Assembly: GCA_002311655.1 (NCBI GenBank)
Contig: DBYZ01000007.1
Span: forward strand, 2,675-66,674
Direction of reading: 5' to 3'
Length of the DNA: 64,000 nucleotides
Source: Bacteroidales bacterium UBA1173
GTDB taxonomy: Bacteria; Bacteroidota; Bacteroidia; Bacteroidales; F082
Within the stretch, counting starts at the first letter, position 1, and every line of letters starts with the position of its first letter. Shown piece by piece: positions 17,562-24,527 of this stretch. The notes under the pieces were generated by a model that worked only from the letters and a program-made list of their open reading frames with translations, had not been told where the DNA came from and made no database searches. The position numbers and the translations under genes were made by a program.

Positions 17562-19055
17562 ATGGATGCTAATACTATTTACAAGACTTTACAAAAAGGC
17601 GAACGACTCACTTTGGAGGTAAAACGAGCTAAAAACGAGGTTCCGAAATCCATTTGGGAAACTTATTCGGCTTTTGCGAATACCCTTGGTGGAACGATTT
17701 TTCTCGGTATCGAAGAAAATACAAAAGAAAAATACCCAAAAAAGAAATTCACAATTACAGGCGTTGATGATGCCACCAAAATACTTACAGACTTTTGGAA
17801 CACCATTAATAGTAACAAAGTAAGTGAAAACATCTTGACAGAAAAGGATGTCGAAGTTGTTGATATTGATGGCAATCAAATAATTTGCATACATGTGCCG
17901 CAAGCCGATTTCCAATCTAAACCAGTCTATATCAACGACAATGTCTATAAAGGGACTTTCCGTCGAAACCATGAAGGCGATTATCATTGCTCAAAAGATT
18001 CAATTAAAAGCATGATTCGCGATGAATTTGAAGACGGCAATGATGGAATTTTGGTGGAAAACTATGGAATGAATGAGATTGACAGCGATTCTTTGCGCCA
18101 ATACCGTTCGGAATTCAAATTTCTCAATGAAAACCATATTTGGAATGACGATGATGACAAAACTTTTCTTAAAAATCTTGGAGGCTATTATATCGATTCA
18201 ATATCAGGAAAAGAATGTCTTACCGTTGCCGGATTGCTTATGTTTGGCAAAGGTTTGCCTATTCGCGAAAAGTTTTCTAATTTTAGAATGGATTATGTTG
18301 ATATGAGCCATCTGGTTGGTGACGAGCGCTATCACGACCGCCTGACTTACGACGGCCGTTGGGAAAACAACCTTTATCAATTTTTCCATCGTGTTATACC
18401 GAAACTGACGATGGATTTGCCACGTCCGTTCCGTATGGAAGGCATCCGTCGTGTTGATGATACTCCGCAACATAAAGCTGTTCGTGAAGCTTTCACCAAT
18501 GCAATCATTCATGCCGATGTCTTCCTCTCTGGAAGTGTTCTTCGGATTGACAAATATGACGACCGTCTCTGTCTCAGAAATCCCGGCACACTGAAGATTC
18601 CGATTGAGCAGATTTATGGTGGCGGTCTTTCCAAAGCTAGAAATCCCAGAATGCAGAATATGCTTCGTATGATTGGCTATGGCGAAAACCTAGGCTCGGG
18701 TTTCCCAATGATTCTAAACGCCTGGAAACAAATACATTGGAAAGAACCCGTTTTGGAAAACAAATTTGAAGTTGATGAGGTTTGGTTGACACTTTATGTT
18801 TATGACAATAATCAGAATGTCAACGAAACAGGTTTGTCTACCCAGAAAACTGTGGAGAAAACTGTGGAGAAAACTGTGGAGAAAATACTTTTATTAATGA
18901 AAGATAATCCCAAAATAACTGTTGCCAAACTCTCAGAACAATTACATTTGTCAAGAAGAGGCATTGAAGAAAGCATAAAATCACTTAAAGCCAACAACAT
19001 TATCCGTCGTGTCGGTCCCGACAAAGGCGGCCACTGGGAAATCGTTGAAGATTAA
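17562..19055 (+). CDS. AlbA_2/Schlafen-like domain regulator with ATPase-like and winged-helix domains
   Basis: A 497-residue cytoplasmic protein. The N-terminal AlbA_2 (divergent AAA_4/Schlafen-like) domain at about 10-125 reads GERLTLEVKRAKNEVPKSIW...FANTLGGTIFLGI. A GHKL-like HATPase_c_4 domain at about 300-390 has AVREAFTNAIIHADVF and GSGFPMIL. A C-terminal winged helix (about 435-497, VAKLSEQLHLSRRGIEESIKSL) ends the protein. The family is annotated as putative transcriptional regulators or RNA-binding proteins, without firm function. A 12-bp tandem repeat codes TVEKTVEKTVEK in the linker. The next operon starts about 230 bp downstream on the same strand, after a strong terminator. Confidence 0.8.
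   Translation: MDANTIYKTLQKGERLTLEVKRAKNEVPKSIWETYSAFANTLGGTIFLGIEENTKEKYPKKKFTITGVDDATKILTDFWNTINSNKVSENILTEKDVEVVDIDGNQIICIHVPQADFQSKPVYINDNVYKGTFRRNHEGDYHCSKDSIKSMIRDEFEDGNDGILVENYGMNEIDSDSLRQYRSEFKFLNENHIWNDDDDKTFLKNLGGYYIDSISGKECLTVAGLLMFGKGLPIREKFSNFRMDYVDMSHLVGDERYHDRLTYDGRWENNLYQFFHRVIPKLTMDLPRPFRMEGIRRVDDTPQHKAVREAFTNAIIHADVFLSGSVLRIDKYDDRLCLRNPGTLKIPIEQIYGGGLSKARNPRMQNMLRMIGYGENLGSGFPMILNAWKQIHWKEPVLENKFEVDEVWLTLYVYDNNQNVNETGLSTQKTVEKTVEKTVEKILLLMKDNPKITVAKLSEQLHLSRRGIEESIKSLKANNIIRRVGPDKGGHWEIVED
18846..18881 (+). repeat. three perfect 12-bp tandem repeats in coding sequence
   Basis: The unit AAAACTGTGGAG occurs three times in tandem, extending the linker before the winged helix in steps of four residues (KTVE). 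Such arrays vary in copy number without breaking the frame. Confidence 0.85.
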
Positions 19056-19074
19056 AAGTTAAAACAAACATTTT

Positions 19075-19102
19075 AAAAAGTCCGACAACCTCGGACTTTT
19101 TT
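19075..19102 (+). terminator. rho-independent terminator after the AlbA_2 gene
   Basis: An 11-bp stem AAAAAGTCCGA / TCGGACTTTTT with loop CAACC and a T-run. It isolates the CXXX peptide operon from the gene before it. Confidence 0.88.
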
Positions 19103-19203
19103 CATTCTGTCACTATATAGTTTACACTTTCGACAACTATTTTTAATAACATTTCACTCAATATAGATGTCTATGATTTTCAACAAGTTATGAACATTTT
19201 CCA

Positions 19204-19211
19204 TACCTTTG
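19204..19211 (+). promoter_or_regulatory. -7 box of the CXXX peptide operon
   Basis: TACCTTTG (TAnnTTTG) lies 73 bp before the first gene. Transcription from it gives a leader of roughly 65-70 nt that contains the conserved hairpin at 19254-19275. No clear -33 element is seen. Confidence 0.55.
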
Positions 19212-19245
19212 CCCCAAACAACTTATTAATAACTGTATAACTAAA

Positions 19246-19284
19246 ACCGATGCGCCAAATGGGATATAACTTGGCAAAAAGATA
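19246..19284 (+). promoter_or_regulatory. conserved leader with covarying hairpin, copy 1
   Basis: The layout is ACCGATG, one base, stem GCCAA, 12-nt loop ATGGGATATAAC, stem TTGGC, then 9 nt to the ATG. The same layout with the same distances occurs before the CXXX peptide gene (copy 2). The loop is identical and the stem differs by paired changes at two positions (C-G to T-A, A-T to C-G), which supports a real RNA structure acting on translation or mRNA fate. Confidence 0.6.
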
Positions 19285-19734
19285 ATGAAAAAACTATTAT
19301 TTGTATTTATTTTTATAGGAATGTCTATAGCACTATATGCTCAGAATTCTAATGAAAATAAGACTCAAGCCGTACCTATTTCTAACGGATGTGGTAGTGA
19401 AAGTAGCAAGGCATCACAAGTTGGAGCTGCTATTGCAAAACCAATTGATGCAGCTCTAACAGGTACGAGTATTAAAACTCAAAATGCCAGTTGTGACCAA
19501 CATGACAAAGATTACTATAATGGTGTTAATAAAGAAAAAGCAGATAAAGATTTTCAAAAACGTTCTCCGGTGATGGGTACAGCAGTTATTCAAGCAAAAG
19601 AAACAAGTACCGAATCCTATAAAAATGCTCAAAAAGACCGTGAAACAAGTAATGCTTTGCAACAAACTTGGGAAAAAGAAAACAAACAATGTTTAGATAA
19701 AGAAAATTACAGAGTTGAACCTAAAAAGGAATAA
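19285..19734 (+). CDS. small secreted phospholipase A2-like protein
   Basis: A 149-residue protein with a Sec signal (1-19, ending LYA|Q). The mature part has NGCGSE at 34-39 and CDQHDKDYY at 70-78, followed by KEKADKDF at 83-90. This order, a Gly/Cys calcium-loop-like motif, then CxxHDxxY, then KxxADxxF, is that of the compact PLA2-like domain found in bacterial secreted proteins and toxin tips; His73-Asp74 would be the catalytic pair. Only four cysteines at most are present, so it is not itself a CXXX repeat. It opens the CXXX operon and shares the hairpin leader with the peptide gene, so a joint role is likely. The activity is inferred from motifs only. Confidence 0.55.
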   Translation: MKKLLFVFIFIGMSIALYAQNSNENKTQAVPISNGCGSESSKASQVGAAIAKPIDAALTGTSIKTQNASCDQHDKDYYNGVNKEKADKDFQKRSPVMGTAVIQAKETSTESYKNAQKDRETSNALQQTWEKENKQCLDKENYRVEPKKE

Positions 19735-19752
19735 TAACTATAATCAATAAAG

Positions 19753-19791
19753 ACCGATGAGCTCAATGGGATATAACCGAGCAACAAATTT
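19753..19791 (+). promoter_or_regulatory. conserved leader with covarying hairpin, copy 2
   Basis: ACCGATG, one base, stem GCTC, A, loop ATGGGATATAAC, C, stem GAGC, then 9 nt to the ATG of the Cys-rich peptide. It lies within the operon, 18 bp after the PLA2-like stop. Compared with copy 1 the sequence outside the loop has drifted but pairing is kept. Confidence 0.6.
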
Positions 19792-20208
19792 ATGAATAAT
19801 GATACTCAAAGCAGAAGAGAATTTTTTAAAAAAGCTGCGAAAAAGGCATTACCCATTCTTGGTGCTATAGCATTAATTAGCAATCCTGTAATTGCAAATG
19901 TTGTTGAAGAACCTATAATAGAAAGCCCAATGGGATGTAATAGAGAGTCTCCATGTACTGGCAGTTGTTATAGTGGTTGTAAAGGAAGTTGTAAGACAAG
20001 ATGTGTTAATACTTGTTCTGGTGGATGTGCAAGTTCATGTTCTGGTGAATGCAAAGGTGGTTGTACTGCGCAATGTGCAAGTTCTTGTAGTTGGTCCTGT
20101 GTTGGTTCTTGTAAAAATTCTTGTTTAGATTCATGTAGTGACACATGTGCAGGTCGTTGCTCTGGAAGTTGCTATATGCTATGCTATGGCACTAGTACAC
20201 AGAATTAA
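19792..20208 (+). CDS. Tat-exported CXXX-repeat peptide, substrate of the adjacent radical SAM system
   Basis: A 138-residue precursor. The N-terminus MNNDTQSRREFFKKAAKKA has a twin-arginine motif (SRREFFK, residues 7-13), then a hydrophobic stretch and a likely cleavage site near VIA (33-35). A short acidic spacer leads to Cys49, and then 20 cysteines fall at exactly every fourth residue from Cys55 to Cys131. The residues between are mostly small or polar (Gly, Ser, Thr, Ala, with scattered Lys, Arg, Asp, Glu). The tail is YGTSTQN. This is the target class expected for CXXX-repeat radical SAM maturases, which are encoded next to it. Folding and modification in the cytoplasm before export would explain the use of Tat and the tatAC genes in the same operon. 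Confidence 0.88.
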   Translation: MNNDTQSRREFFKKAAKKALPILGAIALISNPVIANVVEEPIIESPMGCNRESPCTGSCYSGCKGSCKTRCVNTCSGGCASSCSGECKGGCTAQCASSCSWSCVGSCKNSCLDSCSDTCAGRCSGSCYMLCYGTSTQN

Positions 20209-20245
20209 AGGCTAATTGTCGAATATATTATACAATAGAAACTGT

Positions 20246-21466
20246 ATGGTTGATGTTAAAAAGAATGGAAATATATGGCAATATAGCACCGCGAAAAACA
20301 TCACTTTTATCGTCACTAAAGACTGCCAATTAGCTTGCAAATATTGCTACCTCGTTGGCAAAAATGTTCAAGAACGAATGCCTTGGGATGTCGCAAAAAA
20401 CTTTATTGATTACGTTCTCGACCATGAAACTGACCCCGATTTCGCCTACGAATCAGTGATCTGGGATTTCATTGGAGGCGAGCCGTTCCTAGAAATCGAA
20501 CTTATCGACAAGATTTGTGATTATATTAAAACGGAACTTTTCCGCCGTAATCACCACTGGTTCAATAGTTATCGTTTTTCTTTTTCAACAAATGGTATAA
20601 ACTACCATGAAAAAGCAGTGCAGGACTTTATCAAGAAAAATCGCGACCATCTATCAATAGGCATAACTATCGACGGCACAGAAAAAAAACACGACCTTAA
20701 TCGCGTTTACAAACTCACAGAAAAAGGTTCCTACAAAGATGTGGTAAAAAACATTCCCCTTTGGCTCGAACAATTTCCCAATGCAGGAACCAAAGTCACC
20801 ATAGCTTCGGCGGACATTCCTTATATCACTGAAAGTGTTCTGCATCTTTATAGTTTAGGAATTCACGAGGTTAATATCAATGTCGTTTTCGAAGACGTAT
20901 GGCAAGAAGGCGACGACTTTAAGTTTGAGGACCAGCTTATGAAATTGGCAGATGCAATAATCGACGGTGGTTATTATCAAGATTATGCCTGTTCATTCTT
21001 CTCGGAACATATTGGTAAGCCCATGGATCCAGAACGTGATAACAACAATTGGTGTGGAGCAGGTAGGATGCTCTCTGTGGATGCTACAGGAAATCTCTAT
21101 CCTTGCACACGTTTTGCCCAGTATTCATTACGCGATAAAGAGGCTTGGATAATCGGTAACATCAAAGATGGTATCGACAAAAACAAATTGCGTCCTTTCC
21201 TCACATTAGACCGATTGACCCAAAGCAAACAAGAGTGTATCGATTGCGAAGTGGCAAGTGGCTGTGCCTGGTGCCAAGGCGAAAACTTCGATGCCGCTCA
21301 AACTCATACTGTTTTCGAACGTGCAACTGCAATTTGTAAAATGCACAAAGCTCGTGTTCGTGCCAACAACTATTATTGGAACAAACTTTATCGCAAACTT
21401 GAACTTGAGGATCTGCGCGAGCAATACGAAGCAAACAAACGTGAAGTCAAACCTGAAATCTGTTAA
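20246..21466 (+). CDS. radical SAM/SPASM peptide maturase, CXXX-repeat target type
   Basis: A 406-residue enzyme predicted to modify the Cys-rich peptide encoded just upstream. From the ATG at 20246: the radical SAM cluster motif CxxxCxxC is at residues 27, 31 and 34 (DCQLACKYCY), the GGEP SAM-binding motif at 78-81, and a C-terminal SPASM domain has seven cysteines at 270, 287, 331, 334, 340, 343 and 364, enough for two auxiliary Fe-S clusters. Related enzymes install thioether or other links on cysteine-containing peptides; the product here is unknown. A TTG at 20216 would add ten residues. The gap to the next gene is 3 bp. Confidence 0.88.
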   Translation: MVDVKKNGNIWQYSTAKNITFIVTKDCQLACKYCYLVGKNVQERMPWDVAKNFIDYVLDHETDPDFAYESVIWDFIGGEPFLEIELIDKICDYIKTELFRRNHHWFNSYRFSFSTNGINYHEKAVQDFIKKNRDHLSIGITIDGTEKKHDLNRVYKLTEKGSYKDVVKNIPLWLEQFPNAGTKVTIASADIPYITESVLHLYSLGIHEVNINVVFEDVWQEGDDFKFEDQLMKLADAIIDGGYYQDYACSFFSEHIGKPMDPERDNNNWCGAGRMLSVDATGNLYPCTRFAQYSLRDKEAWIIGNIKDGIDKNKLRPFLTLDRLTQSKQECIDCEVASGCAWCQGENFDAAQTHTVFERATAICKMHKARVRANNYYWNKLYRKLELEDLREQYEANKREVKPEIC

Positions 21467-21469
21467 GCC

Positions 21470-22465
21470 ATGCTGCAATACTTTGTTATATTATTAGACG
21501 ACACCAGCGTAGCTTATTGCCATGCCGACAATCCGCTGAAAGAACGTAACTTAATGTCTCTCGAAACTCTCAAAAAAGGTATCCTCTTCGGAATGAAACA
21601 GAATCTAATGATTCAATACATTTTCCCCGATTACGACCTTCCAAAAGAATACTCAGAAGTCCTCGAAAGCATCGATAACGTAAAGATTTTTCCTATAAAT
21701 CTTACAAATCCTAAAAACTCTATTTTTAGCGACACCGAATCCAATGTTGTAGTCGCCAACTTCATCCCTAAAAATGTTGAAGCTAAAAACCTTGTCCTTC
21801 GCTTGAAGTTTTCCGAGCTTTTGTCTCAAAAAAATGAAATTTCAAAACTTTTTAGACAAGATTTTCGCCTAAACATCTGCATCACCGATGTTGATAAATT
21901 TTCAGATTCCGACATTGAAAAATACCAGCAATTGCTGAAGAATTGGAACGAGATTTTTTTTGATTTGTATAAAAACGGAAAAAATCCTCAACTCAATATG
22001 CTAACTGACCGTATGATGCTCGACAAAATGCACAATTGCGATGCTGGCATCAATAACATTACATTGGCACCTAACGGCAAATTCTATCTGTGCCCGGCAT
22101 TCTATTATAATGAAAAAACCAATGTCTTCAACCAGTTAAATCATCATAAACCATCTTCAGACAATTCAGTTGGTGACCTTGAAAACGGATTGAATATCCC
22201 AAATCAACAGCTTTTGAAGCTTGACCACGCTCCATTGTGTCGTAATTGCGATGCTTACCAATGCCGTCGTTGCTTCTGGCTTAACCGGAAACTGACTTTG
22301 GACATAAACACTCCATCACATCAACAATGTGTGATGGCACACATCGAACGTAATGCAAGTTGCGATTTGCTCAACAAAATAAGGGAAGTCGGTGAGTTTA
22401 TGCCCGAAATTGACATCAAGACAATAAATTATCTTGACCCATTTGATGTAAGAAAAGAATTTTAA
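21470..22465 (+). CDS. CXXX-repeat peptide maturase partner: SPASM-type protein without radical SAM cluster motif
   Basis: A 331-residue protein whose C-terminal third has the same seven-cysteine SPASM spacing as the neighbouring radical SAM enzyme (Cys190, 208, 257, 260, 265, 268 and 287; NGKFYLCPAFYY and LCRNCDAYQCRRC). The N-terminal half has no CxxxCxxC, so it cannot hold the SAM-cleaving cluster. It matches what I know as the 'CXXX repeat peptide maturase' family, a degenerate radical SAM partner. It may bind the precursor, shuttle electrons or assist the active enzyme. It sits 3 bp after the radical SAM gene and 11 bp before the accessory gene. Confidence 0.8.
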   Translation: MLQYFVILLDDTSVAYCHADNPLKERNLMSLETLKKGILFGMKQNLMIQYIFPDYDLPKEYSEVLESIDNVKIFPINLTNPKNSIFSDTESNVVVANFIPKNVEAKNLVLRLKFSELLSQKNEISKLFRQDFRLNICITDVDKFSDSDIEKYQQLLKNWNEIFFDLYKNGKNPQLNMLTDRMMLDKMHNCDAGINNITLAPNGKFYLCPAFYYNEKTNVFNQLNHHKPSSDNSVGDLENGLNIPNQQLLKLDHAPLCRNCDAYQCRRCFWLNRKLTLDINTPSHQQCVMAHIERNASCDLLNKIREVGEFMPEIDIKTINYLDPFDVRKEF

Positions 22466-22476
22466 AACAAATTAAC

Positions 22477-22746
22477 ATGAAGAGATTAGTAGGAAACGTA
22501 ACACCCGAAGAAAAAAACGAAATACAAACTTTGTTTGAACGCCGTAATGGTTTAAACGAGTTGTCAAAGATCTTGACTGCTGACAACACAGAACTATATG
22601 AGAAATTAGTTAAAGATCTTGGTGAAACTGGTACAAAATTCCAAAGCTGGTGGGACCGAATGGCTCAGAAATACAAGTGGGAGTCAGCCGAAAATGGCAA
22701 CTGGGAAATCAATTTTGAGACAAACGAAATATATCTTGTAATATGA
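22477..22746 (+). CDS. CXXX-repeat peptide modification system small protein
   Basis: An 89-residue soluble protein without cysteines, predicted helical (TPEEKNEIQTLFERRNGLNELSKIL) with a conserved-looking WWDRMAQKYKW segment and a short strand-rich end (NWEINFETNEIYLVI). From position and character it matches the small accessory protein of CXXX-repeat peptide systems; a leader-recognition or chaperone role is a guess. Its stop overlaps the tatA start (ATGA, 22743-22746), which couples translation of the modification and export genes. Confidence 0.7.
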   Translation: MKRLVGNVTPEEKNEIQTLFERRNGLNELSKILTADNTELYEKLVKDLGETGTKFQSWWDRMAQKYKWESAENGNWEINFETNEIYLVI

Positions 22747-22973
22747 CATTATTATTTATCGGCTCAACCGAACTCCTAATCATTGGAGGTGTTGCCCTCC
22801 TGATTTTCGGAGGCAAGAAAATTCCTGAGCTTATGAAAGGTCTTGGTAAAGGCGTTAAAAGCTTCAAACAGGGTATGAACGAGCCTCTGGATGACGAAAA
22901 AGACGACAATAAAAATGGAGAAAATACTGAAGAAGAAAATCAGGAAGAAGAGAAATCGAAGAAGAAAGAATAA
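22743..22973 (+). CDS. tatA: Sec-independent protein translocase TatA
   Basis: A 76-residue pore-forming component of the twin-arginine translocase in the inner membrane. It has one N-terminal membrane helix (ELLIIGGVALLIFG), then GGKKIPELMKGLGKGVKSFKQGM, the family's hinge and amphipathic helix with the invariant-type FGxKKxPE and LGKxxxxFK features. A very acidic and basic tail rich in Glu, Lys and Asn follows. It is translationally coupled by ATGA overlap to the CXXX accessory gene. No tatB is present, as in other TatAC systems. Confidence 0.93.
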   Translation: MTLLFIGSTELLIIGGVALLIFGGKKIPELMKGLGKGVKSFKQGMNEPLDDEKDDNKNGENTEEENQEEEKSKKKE

Positions 22974-22983
22974 AAATGACGGC

Positions 22984-23769
22984 ATGATGACTTTCGGGGG
23001 ACATCTTGAGGTGCTCCGCCGTATGCTTTTTCGCATAATTATAGTTGTTTTTATCTTTTCTACAGCAATTTTTTGCTTCAAAGATAAGACTTTTGAGCTA
23101 CTTTTCGCTCCAAGCGAATGGAATTTCACAACCTATCGCTACATTGAGCGTTTCATGCATTTGTTTGGATCAAATTTCCATTTTAACGAATTTCACGTAA
23201 ATCTCATATCCACAGAGCTTTCAAGCCAATTTATGACTCATATCACCACCGCACTTTACCTTGGCTTGCTTGGAGCTTCCCCATATATTCTAATCGAACT
23301 TTTTCATTTTATCACACCAGCTTTATACGAAAATGAGAAAAAATACTCAGTAAGAGTAGCCGCAACAATTTATTTGCTTTTCGTTGTCGGAGTTCTGATG
23401 TCGTATTTCATACTATTTCCTATATCTTTCAGATTTTTAGGCACTTACAGCGTTTCGGATGTGGTTGAAAGCAACATCACCTTAAAATCTTACATAAGCA
23501 CTTTCATAACACTCACTTTGGTCATGGGGCTGGTATTTCAGCTACCTGTAATTGCATTTTTCCTTGGAAAACTTTGCATTGTGACATCAGAAATGATGAA
23601 ACGCTATCGCAAATACGCCTTTTTGGTGATTATGATTGTTGCCGCTATTATAACCCCACCTGATGTATTGACCTTGGTTTTGGTGACAATTCCGCTCTAT
23701 CTTTTGTACGAAATCAGTCGAATTGTGATAAAAAGAATCGAAAAAAAGAAAAAGAAGCACTCTAATTGA
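22984..23769 (+). CDS. tatC: Sec-independent protein translocase TatC
   Basis: A 261-residue polytopic inner-membrane receptor of the Tat pathway that recognises the twin-arginine motif. The N-terminal MMTFGGHLEVLRRMLFR matches the family start FxxHLxELRxRL. Six hydrophobic segments follow, with the periplasmic ELSSQFMTHI region, GMLFQLPV-like GLVFQLPVIAFFLG and the AIITPPD motif. The start is placed at 22984 because the longer open frame reads through the tatA tail in another frame as Lys/Arg-rich nonsense. It lies 10 bp after tatA and is the last gene of the operon. Confidence 0.94.
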   Translation: MMTFGGHLEVLRRMLFRIIIVVFIFSTAIFCFKDKTFELLFAPSEWNFTTYRYIERFMHLFGSNFHFNEFHVNLISTELSSQFMTHITTALYLGLLGASPYILIELFHFITPALYENEKKYSVRVAATIYLLFVVGVLMSYFILFPISFRFLGTYSVSDVVESNITLKSYISTFITLTLVMGLVFQLPVIAFFLGKLCIVTSEMMKRYRKYAFLVIMIVAAIITPPDVLTLVLVTIPLYLLYEISRIVIKRIEKKKKKHSN

Positions 23770-23780
23770 AAAAATATCCG

Positions 23781-23788
23781 TAATTTTG
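23781..23788 (+). promoter_or_regulatory. -7 box for the structured RNA / HTH transcript
   Basis: TAATTTTG (TAnnTTTG) lies 12 bp after the tatC stop. A transcript from here would cover the whole structured region 23834-24010. Confidence 0.5.
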
Positions 23789-23833
23789 TAATTGTTTTAT
23801 GAGCATTATGTAAAACTAATTTAAATAAATATC

Positions 23834-24010
23834 GAGCTTTAGCTCTTATTCTTTTACATCGAAAATCTGGTAAATTTTAGGAGTAAGAATAAGATAGCAA
23901 AAGTTCATGCCAAGTTAGGCGTGAACAATTTTGTACTTATTAACTCCAATGGTTTACCAGAGCCACGATGTAAGAATAAGCAACAAAAACGGTCACGCCC
24001 TTTTTGTTTG
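23834..24010 (+). ncRNA. candidate structured RNA with terminator (unassigned)
   Basis: Nested perfect or near-perfect stems form a rod: CTTATTCTTTTACATCG (23845-23861) with CGATGTAAGAATAAG (23966-23980), TCTGGTAAA (23866-23874) with TTTACCAGA (23953-23961), GGAGT with ACTCC, AATAAG with CTTATT, CAAAA with TTTTG, and a tip TTCATGCC/GGCGTGAA (23904-23925). A terminator-like stem AACAAAAA...TTTTTGTT with a T-rich end (23983-24008) follows. GTAAGAATAAG occurs twice (23883 and 23970), so the 5' arm has two mutually exclusive partners. This could be a free small RNA (6S-like shape) or a switch-type leader of the HTH gene. No known family was recognised. Confidence 0.6.
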
Positions 24011-24040
24011 CCCAAACCTAAGCTCCACTAAAGCAATCGC

Positions 24041-24268
24041 ATGGCAAAAGAACCGCACATAGGACACCTTATTAAAATGGAGCTTCGGAACCAAGGTCGA
24101 AGCATCACATGGCTTGCTCAAAAGCTTAATTTCTCGCGCCAAAACATCTACAAAATCCTCAACCGCCCCTGGATCTATACTGACCTCCTCCTCAAAATCT
24201 GCGACTTGCTAGATTATGATTTCTTTAAACATTATTCGGATTACATAAACGAACACAAATCGCACTAA
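24041..24268 (+). CDS. small helix-turn-helix DNA-binding protein
   Basis: A 75-residue protein with an XRE/Cro-like fold: IGHLIKMELRNQGRSITWLAQKLNFSRQNIYKILNRPW gives the helix-turn-helix at about 22-45, followed by a hydrophobic C-terminal helix region (LLLKICDLLDYDFFKHY). Such stand-alone small regulators are common in Bacteroidales. Its target is unknown. It lies 30 bp after the terminator of the structured RNA and may be controlled by it. Confidence 0.75.
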   Translation: MAKEPHIGHLIKMELRNQGRSITWLAQKLNFSRQNIYKILNRPWIYTDLLLKICDLLDYDFFKHYSDYINEHKSH

Positions 24269-24440
24269 TCTAACGAATCATTTCAATGGAAACTATCCGT
24301 GTCAATCCGTTAAATCCATGTTCAAATAATTCAGGAAGAATACTTTCGTGTTTTTCGAGTATTTCGATGTTAATTTTCTTGTTTTTCAACCGATTGTTAA
24401 TCAACGCTTTACGTTTTTAAACCCCAAAATAAGCATTTTT
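24269..24440. other. 172-bp stretch without a gene
   Basis: No coding signal is seen. A stretch CCGTGTCAATCCGTTAAATC (24298-24317) looks like the tail of a dispersed repeat but no second copy was found here. Confidence 0.4.
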
Positions 24441-24474
24441 TTTGTTGTCCGTTCAAAAAAATACCTTACCTTTG
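24441..24474 (+). promoter_or_regulatory. promoter of acpP-fabF-rnc
   Basis: TTTGTTG (24441-24447), then 19 bp, then TACCTTTG (24467-24474) is a near-ideal Bacteroidota promoter with -33 and -7 boxes. It lies 53 bp before the acpP ATG. Confidence 0.75.
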
Positions 24475-24527
24475 CAGAAGTTTTTCTTTAGAGCAGAAAA
24501 AGATTTATTAATTAAAAATTATTGAAA

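Noticed and set aside
19285..19734. PLA2-like protein as a second CXXX substrate
   Set aside because: It has only a few isolated cysteines, none in four-residue register, and a Sec rather than a Tat signal.
22891..22983. N-terminal extension of tatC (MTKKTTIKMEKILKKK...)
   Set aside because: It reads the Lys/Glu-rich tatA tail in another frame; the family start motif begins at 22984.
23834..24010. tRNA, tmRNA or retron msr-msd in the structured gap
   Set aside because: No cloverleaf or CCA end, no tag frame, and no reverse transcriptase gene nearby.
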